Shown here piece by piece: positions 6,691-11,496 of a stretch of 11,496 nucleotides of DNA. The stretch's first letter is position 1. Every line of letters starts with the position of its first letter. The stretch is taken from NCBI GenBank assembly GCA_021804455.1, contig JAJZHT010000027.1:1-11496 (forward strand), given 5' to 3'. The stretch comes from Pseudomonadota bacterium. Lineage in GTDB: Bacteria > Pseudomonadota > Alphaproteobacteria > Paracaedibacterales > CAIULA01. The position numbers were made by a program, and so were the translations under genes. The notes under the pieces are model-generated. The model did no database searches, was not told the origin of the DNA, and saw only the letters and a list, made by a program, of their open reading frames with translations.

Positions 6691-8109
6691 TTAGGAGTCA
6701 TATTCATTCGATAAGCTCCCCAACATATGATGAATCTGGTTCTCAATAAGGCGAACTTTTTCCATAAAGCCCAGCATCATATCCATCTTGGCAAACAGAG
6801 ATTGCCGATAATGAGCCAAGTTCTTTTTACTTTCGCGAATGCCCTCTAAAAACTCTTTAAGGTAATCGTCGTTGAATTGGAGTTCTCGCAATCTTGAAGC
6901 TCCTTCCTGGAAGGCTGTAAAGACCTCATTTAGGTAACGGTAAAGAACATCAAAAGCAATCAGTTCAGAATACTCTTGGATACGGATCGGCGCACGACCC
7001 TTTTGAAAGGCGGTCGTGACATTCATAATTTTATAAATGGGTAAAGTGGAGATATTCACGATGGCTTTTTGGGCAGGCGTTGCTTCTTGTTCGCCATCAT
7101 CATTTTGGATCTTTGCCACCAGATCCGCTAAGGCAGCCTGAATCTTTAAATGTAAAGAGCGATCTTTCGCTAAAACAAGCTCTGTTTCGATCGGTCTTAG
7201 GCATTGATCGAGTGTATCACATTTGTAATAACGAATCCGACCGCCGCTCATCAGGGCGCTTAAAAACCCTTCTTGATCCCCCTTCCCTCTTAACGTGATA
7301 TGTTCTTCTTCGCCTCTTACTCCTTTACGGTGAATGATGGTACCGGAAACCGTCATAAAAATTTCTTTTAAAGTTTGAGTTTCCTCAGAACTTAAAGCTT
7401 CTTCTCCAAAAGGGTTTAGATTCGTCTCTGAATCGTCGAAGGAAATATCCATTTTTTCCATCACTTTCCAGGCGAGATTAAATTCTCCCACGAGAAGCTC
7501 TTTAGGGGCTAAAGCTCCAAGCTTTGCTTCTCGATGGGTCCCGCATTCATGGCGCGCCCCTGCCCAATCGGTCACTGTGCCTTGGTTTGCGGATAACATC
7601 CGGCACACCGCTTGAGACCCTAAATCGGATTTAGGCCAAGTGGAACCGACCAAGGCAGCCGCTGATTCACAAGAATTAATATTTAAGCGATTAAAATCAG
7701 CGGCGAGTTTATTCAACTGGTGCATAATGGTGTGAATTTGTGGAGCGTACGTTTCGACCGCTAACATGAAGGCGTAAGAAGACATGTTGGAGATAATGCT
7801 CTGCATCATGTTCTTGAGTTTCTCTTTATTGATAAAAGAAAGCCCTCCCGCCCATAAATCGATCCCGCCACATCCCATGCGATAGCCTGGAACACTGAGA
7901 GCGGCTAACCGTTGACTACGAACAGGGTTGCGAATGAAAAGACTTCCCCCTGTCACATAACCCGCGGATTGGTCTTGAAACGCCGATCCACCGGAAACAT
8001 TACTAACAGCGCCAAATTTGTTAAAAAAGGACTGCATATTCTTAGACACGCCAGCCTGAGCTGATGATAAACTAAAGGTTAATAGGACAAGTTTTAACAA
8101 GGTTCTCAT
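6691..8109 (-). CDS. traH: TraH, conjugal pilus assembly protein
   Basis: The 472-residue protein matches F TraH in length (458). It starts with a clear signal peptide (MRTLLKLVLLTFSLSSAQA, cleavage near residue 19), so it acts in the periplasm and outer-membrane part of the pilus assembly complex. The strongly conserved family block MGCGGIDLWAGGLSFIN lies at about 78-94. Scattered cysteines and a long charged, helical C-terminal region follow (about 375-470), probably coiled coil, ending IENQIHHMLGSL. In F, TraH works with TraF, TraW, TraU, TrbB and TrbI in pilus extension and retraction. The ATG at 8109 shares one base with the traF TAA (TAATG), with an AGGAGAAGGA ribosome site just upstream inside traF, so the two are translationally coupled. 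The frame is intact. Confidence 0.93.
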   Translation of the reverse strand: MRTLLKLVLLTFSLSSAQAGVSKNMQSFFNKFGAVSNVSGGSAFQDQSAGYVTGGSLFIRNPVRSQRLAALSVPGYRMGCGGIDLWAGGLSFINKEKLKNMMQSIISNMSSYAFMLAVETYAPQIHTIMHQLNKLAADFNRLNINSCESAAALVGSTWPKSDLGSQAVCRMLSANQGTVTDWAGARHECGTHREAKLGALAPKELLVGEFNLAWKVMEKMDISFDDSETNLNPFGEEALSSEETQTLKEIFMTVSGTIIHRKGVRGEEEHITLRGKGDQEGFLSALMSGGRIRYYKCDTLDQCLRPIETELVLAKDRSLHLKIQAALADLVAKIQNDDGEQEATPAQKAIVNISTLPIYKIMNVTTAFQKGRAPIRIQEYSELIAFDVLYRYLNEVFTAFQEGASRLRELQFNDDYLKEFLEGIRESKKNLAHYRQSLFAKMDMMLGFMEKVRLIENQIHHMLGSLSNEYDS

Positions 8110-8870
8110 TATCCTTCTCCTCTTAAAGCCATGACATTATCTTCCAGCTGATCGAGAGAAATCAGGGCGTAAGATAAAGGCACTAATTCTTGAGTGGTCG
8201 CATTATAAGCGATGAGAACAGGCACACTTTGAATACCCAGAGCCACGGCGATACCATTATCTCTTTGACTCTTTTCAAACAAATCAAGATTTTCTCCATC
8301 TAGAGAAATGGCCATCACTTCCCAATGATACTTTTCGGCAAACATTTTGACGATTGGAGCAAATTCATGACAATAGGGGCAATGACCGCTGAAGAAATAA
8401 AATAACCCAAAATTTTTAGAGAGCTGGCGGATGGTTTGCTCTTTTTTTTGACGGATCTGATCCTCATAAACATGACGAGCATACTGCGCCGTGGGGAATT
8501 TGACTTCGTGGTTAAGCTCAGGTTGGGTTAAAACAATTTGTTGCCAAGTTTTAGAAAACCGTTCGGAGCGTTCCATCATCTGTTTTTGCAGCTGCATATA
8601 CTGTCCAACATTTTGCGGCGTTGGGTTGATCAGCGCTAAATGAAGTTTCTGCTCTAGAGTTTTCTTATAAGCAGCTAACGTTTCAGAAGCGCGCTCTTCT
8701 AATGATTTTGCTTTTTCTACGGAGTTTTTCTCTTTCCTGATTTCTGGCTCCTGATTCCAGGCTTCTGATTGGTACCAAAACCATCCTTCCGCGTGACGAT
8801 CGTAAAAGGGGATAGCCTGGACGCTTGTTGTCAACCAATAACTGATTACAAGATTAATACGCCAGATCAT
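8109..8870 (-). CDS. traF: TraF, periplasmic thioredoxin-like conjugal pilus assembly protein
   Basis: The 253-residue protein compares with 247 in F TraF. An N-terminal export signal (MIWRINLVISYWLTTSVQA) is followed at once by FYDRHAEGWFWY, the typical start of mature TraF. A charged helical region (about 45-150) precedes a thioredoxin-like domain with FYFFSGHCPYC; the CPYC pair is at about residues 164-167. A cis-Pro-type motif (SVPVLIAY) lies further on. F TraF itself lacks this active-site pair, but many TraF relatives keep it. Here the protein may be a real periplasmic oxidase or isomerase for cysteine-rich partners such as TraN, TraU and TraH. The ATG at 8870 overlaps the end of traN by 17 bases and has AAGGGG about 7 bases upstream. 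The frame is intact. Confidence 0.93.
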   Translation of the reverse strand: MIWRINLVISYWLTTSVQAIPFYDRHAEGWFWYQSEAWNQEPEIRKEKNSVEKAKSLEERASETLAAYKKTLEQKLHLALINPTPQNVGQYMQLQKQMMERSERFSKTWQQIVLTQPELNHEVKFPTAQYARHVYEDQIRQKKEQTIRQLSKNFGLFYFFSGHCPYCHEFAPIVKMFAEKYHWEVMAISLDGENLDLFEKSQRDNGIAVALGIQSVPVLIAYNATTQELVPLSYALISLDQLEDNVMALRGEG

Positions 8871-10442
8871 AACTTGCCCCTTCCGTAGCCGTCTTAAGAG
8901 CTGTTTTTTGGATAATTTGGCGACGAGTTTTTTCAGAGGGAAGCGTTAAAGCTCTTTGTTTTTGCGCATAATCGCGTTGCAAGGCTTCCGCTGTTTGTTG
9001 GGCAGAGCGTGCCATATCCTCGAACACCTCACTGAGATCAAGTCGAGACCAATCCATTCGTTGTAAAGCCTCAGGGCTAAACCCTTGACAATCCGGGTGT
9101 TGAGCAGATCCCCATCCCATTCCTAACTGTGCACGTCCTCCCTGCTGAAGGGCTCTCGCTAACTTAGTGGGAAAACAACAAAAGACATATTCTTTGGAGA
9201 GATTCATACCAAACAGATCCTTCTTCTGCCGTTGCCCGACAAAAACACAGCGTCCCTCCCTTCGCCAATCAGCAAGCTCTTTTTCATCAGGAGTACACTG
9301 GGTTGATAGGCCTATTGGAACACCTGTGCCTCCACCTTTTTTACAGCAATCTTTAAAGGCTCCGCCAAAGTTGGTCGTACAACGCCTATCTTCTCCTTTA
9401 AAAATACTGATCACAACCTGACCGCTTGTTTCCATCGATTGGGTAGCTTGTTTTAAAGCTTCAATACGAGCGAGGCTTTCGGCCATATTTTTGTTTCCTT
9501 CATAAGAAGGAATTTCTGTTATCGGGAGCTTGAGATCTTTGGAACGGCGAATTTTGCTTGAGCCTAAGGGACATCGAAAAGTGTGCTCATACTCAAGGCA
9601 AATAGTTTGACCCGTTCTTAACGTTTTGGTTTTAACGCACCGCCCTCCTTGATCGGTACAACCTAAAGCTCTTAAGGAACCACATTGGTCAAAGGCATGG
9701 GTTCCCATGCGATAAAAGCGGGTTTCCTCCCAGATATTTCCTGAAATAGGTTCACCTTGAATGATGCGAGGGTTTTCAACAGGACCTGCCCTCACTTCTT
9801 CCAGTTCAGCAGCCCCTTCCTCCCTTAAGCTTTCTTCCGCTTCGCAACCAACCCAATCATCACGAAGAATCGTAACTTGTTTCGGTTGGTCAATAACATA
9901 CTCACCTCCCTCACATCCGTCACAATGTCTCAGAACATGCTTGGTCCCCCAAGCCCGCGACTCACGATGCCCTGGACAATATCGCGGATTAGAGTGTCCT
10001 TTTTCAGGAATAACTTCTATTTCGACCCGTCTTTCCCGTGTGCAAGATTGCGTGTAAGAAATTCCGCTCCGACGGCAGACTTTGGTGATTGTTTGGCTAT
10101 TTCCTTCCTCAACCATGTCTGGGGTTTCATCAGCTTCAGCTTTTTGAAGGCTGGCATCGAGATCAAATGTATAGTCCTGTCGATCTTTCTGGGATTGCTG
10201 AAGGGTCTTAAACCCCTCATGGCTGTTCTTTTCACGATATGCTTTTGCAGTTTATCTTTATTATAAAGCGATGTTTCAAGAGGACGTTCAGAAACAGGAA
10301 TACCCGTTTTGGAAACAGCAGAAGAATCTTTTAACGCCCTTTGCATCGTTTGTACACCGCTTACGGCAACGGCTTTTCCTGCTTCATAATTTGCAAATGC
10401 CTTAGCGGGAACCAACAAGAAAAGAAAAAGAAGACGTCTCAT
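8854..10442 (-). pseudogene. traN: TraN, outer-membrane mating-pair stabilization protein, frameshifted near the N-terminus
   Basis: TraN is the Cys-rich outer-membrane adhesin that stabilises donor-recipient contacts. The gene starts at ATG 10442, overlapping the trbC stop as ATGA, with AGGAG 6 bases upstream. The first frame gives a signal peptide (MRRLLFLFLLVPAKAFA) and the YEAGKAVAVSG start of mature TraN to about residue 64. Family-like sequence then continues one frame back: YREKNSHEGFKTLQQSQKDR, then about 450 residues with more than 20 cysteines, and the characteristic C-terminal block QLGMGWGSAQHPDCQGFSPE. The frame-B stop at 10254-10252 limits the switch to about 10251-10235. Restoring one base gives 529 residues, against 602 in F. 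No classical slippery heptamer is present. The continuation of the first frame to 10017 and the ATG at 10116 are by-products of the lesion. It is either a recent pseudogene or a sequencing error. Confidence 0.88.
10235..10251 (-). other. -1 frameshift zone in traN
   Basis: Upstream of this zone only the frame of the 10442 ATG is open. Downstream only the frame ending at 8854 carries conserved TraN sequence. A missing base here, for example in the CAAAAG run, would join them. The overlap reads LQKHIV in the first frame and TAKAYR in the second. Confidence 0.8.
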
Positions 10443-11002
10443 GGCTGCTCCTGAAGAGGAACCGCTGTTCCTTTCACTTTCTCAAGGGCAAAGGTGAGCT
10501 CGACGTTTCCCTGCAACTGATGCCACTGGGCTTGATGGTAGACGAGAAAGACGGGAACTTTTTGGATGGCGTGGGTCTCAAAAAGCTTTGGATCAATGTC
10601 TAACGGGTAACCCATTGTTTTAACCAGAGCAGCCGTTTCTTGAAAAGACCCTTTAACCAGCCCTCGGATAACAAGCTTTGCTTGATACTTTTGAGCTTGA
10701 AGAGCCAAGGTTTTAAGTGATTCTAACGGCATACTCGCTGATACAAAAATAATAGGAGCTTGGTCATTTAACAAAAGAGAATCGTTGGATTCTTTGGAAC
10801 TTTTCGGTTTTAAACAACCTCCAAAAGCTTGGCATCTCCCCTCTCCGACGGCTTGTTGAGCTTGGGATTGCACATGAAGGATTTTTTCTTTGTATTGCAA
10901 TGCTTCCTTTTGGGCTTGTTTTTGTATCGTTTTAAGAGAGTGTTCAGTACCTGAATAAGCCTGAAGACCACCCAAAAAGAGAAAAACTATAACAAACAAC
11001 AT
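10439..11002 (-). CDS. trbC: TrbC, F-type pilus assembly protein
   Basis: The 187-residue protein matches the F-type TrbC pilin-assembly family (212 residues in F), not the unrelated VirB2-like TrbC of RP4. The best start is the ATG at 11002: GGAGGAG lies just upstream, and the protein then begins with a signal peptide (MLFVIVFLFLGGLQAYS). A TTG at 11017 in the same frame would put charged residues before it and is less likely. The mature protein has a helical, Gln-rich region, then a thioredoxin-like fold: IIFVSASMPLESLKTLALQA at about 84, LVIRGLVKGSFQETAALV, and IDPKLFETHAIQKVPVFLVY with the cis-Pro position but no CxxC pair. It acts in the periplasm in pilus assembly, probably beside TraW. 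The gene overlaps the end of traU by 16 bases and the start of traN by 4. Confidence 0.92.
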   Translation of the reverse strand: MLFVIVFLFLGGLQAYSGTEHSLKTIQKQAQKEALQYKEKILHVQSQAQQAVGEGRCQAFGGCLKPKSSKESNDSLLLNDQAPIIFVSASMPLESLKTLALQAQKYQAKLVIRGLVKGSFQETAALVKTMGYPLDIDPKLFETHAIQKVPVFLVYHQAQWHQLQGNVELTFALEKVKGTAVPLQEQP

Positions 11003-11496
11003 TCTCTCCTCCGCCAAACCAGATAGCCGTAATTTAAAGAATTATGAAGAATTTCTCGCTGCGTATGGCGAGGGAATAAAAAGTCAGATTTTCCTAAGCT
11101 ATGACAAGAGTTTGGAGAGGGAAGCGGGTTAAGCATTTGCAGTCGATACATGGATTTTTTGATAATCGGACAAAGACTAGCCCCGCAAATGTTCTGACTC
11201 CCTAAGTAGGCTCTTAACAATCCACGGCGATGCATCATGGCCATGAATTTGATGCCTGCTAATTCCGTTGCTTGAACGCCCGTCATATGTGTGGGGATTG
11301 AACCTGTAAAAGGATACACGCTCCCATGGCACCCTGCGCACCAAAACAGAGAATCCAATCCCCACCCCGTGGCTGTTTTAGCACAATCCGCCGCACAAGC
11401 CCCTTGAGCAAAAAGATTACCAAATAACAAGGCTTCGGGATTTTGCATAAGTGCCCATTCATCACGATTCCACAAAGGATCCAATTCTGTCAGCCA
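10987..11496 (-). CDS. traU: TraU, conjugal transfer pilus assembly protein, 5' part off the window
   Basis: The frame is open to the right edge, giving 169 residues of the C-terminal half (F TraU is 330). The visible start reads WLTELDPLWNRDEWALMQNP, followed by ACAADCAKTA, DSLFWCAGCHGSVYPFTGSI, a later CGASLCPIIKKSMYRLQM block and the ending GYLVWRRRECCLL. These Cys-rich blocks and the YLVWR-CC end are diagnostic of TraU, an exported protein needed for DNA transfer and pilus formation, with many likely disulfides. The TTG at 11484 is not a start: conserved sequence continues upstream of it. TraU ends within the start region of trbC, so the two are coupled, and its last codons carry the trbC ribosome site. 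Confidence 0.93.
   Translation of the reverse strand, partial: WLTELDPLWNRDEWALMQNPEALLFGNLFAQGACAADCAKTATGWGLDSLFWCAGCHGSVYPFTGSIPTHMTGVQATELAGIKFMAMMHRRGLLRAYLGSQNICGASLCPIIKKSMYRLQMLNPLPSPNSCHSLGKSDFLFPRHTQREILHNSLNYGYLVWRRRECCLL

Noticed and set aside
10017..10235. Continuation of the first traN frame, making an apparent 141-residue protein
   Set aside because: After about 10240 this frame gives basic, low-complexity sequence unlike TraN, while the other frame carries conserved TraN residues, so it is a frameshift product.
9877..10266. Plus-strand open frame of 129 codons opposite traN
   Set aside because: It is antisense to conserved Cys-rich TraN sequence with no supporting start signal.

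Overview
The window is dominated by a minus-strand, F-type (TraU/TrbC/TraN/TraF/TraH/TraG/TraD) conjugative type IV secretion cluster. It is moderately AT-rich (about 43% G+C by eye across the tra genes, lower at the left end). An F-type cluster with genes freshly broken and an IS relic at its edge is the pattern seen in conjugative elements of host-associated alphaproteobacteria such as Rickettsiales and Holosporales. That host assignment is inference only, because no taxonomic marker lies in the window. No rRNA, tRNA or CRISPR array was seen.

Layout, reading the minus strand from the right edge. The 3' half of traU (11496-10987) leads into trbC (start best placed at 11002), then traN (10442-8854), traF (8870-8109), traH (8109-6691) and traG (6673-3809). 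Neighbouring genes overlap or nearly touch (ATGA at trbC/traN, TAATG at traF/traH), so this is one operon whose promoter lies to the right of the window. A small plus-strand gene for a two-helix membrane protein (3525-3800) sits between traG and traD, divergent from traD, in the place where F-like elements carry their entry-exclusion gene. traD (3469-1625) ends the cluster. Next to it is a degenerate 3' end of an IS3-family element (about 1291-1620), then a short 3' gene remnant (1280-1134), about 250 bases without a recognisable gene, and finally a more AT-rich two-gene minus-strand unit (868-593 and 583 to the left edge) for small exported proteins of unknown function.

How the genes work together. 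TrbC, TraU, TraN, TraF, TraH and TraG build the pilus and stabilise mating pairs; TraF is a periplasmic CxxC thioredoxin-like protein that would help fold the cysteine-rich TraN, TraU and TraH. TraD is the coupling ATPase that feeds DNA into the channel.

Two essential genes are interrupted by single lesions: traD by an in-frame TGA at 2498-2500 and traN by a -1 frameshift between about 10235 and 10251. The flanking frames still encode well-conserved family sequence, so the lesions are either very recent or sequencing errors. As written, the system should not transfer DNA. The best candidate for something undescribed is the reversed small membrane gene at 3525-3800, a possible entry-exclusion protein.
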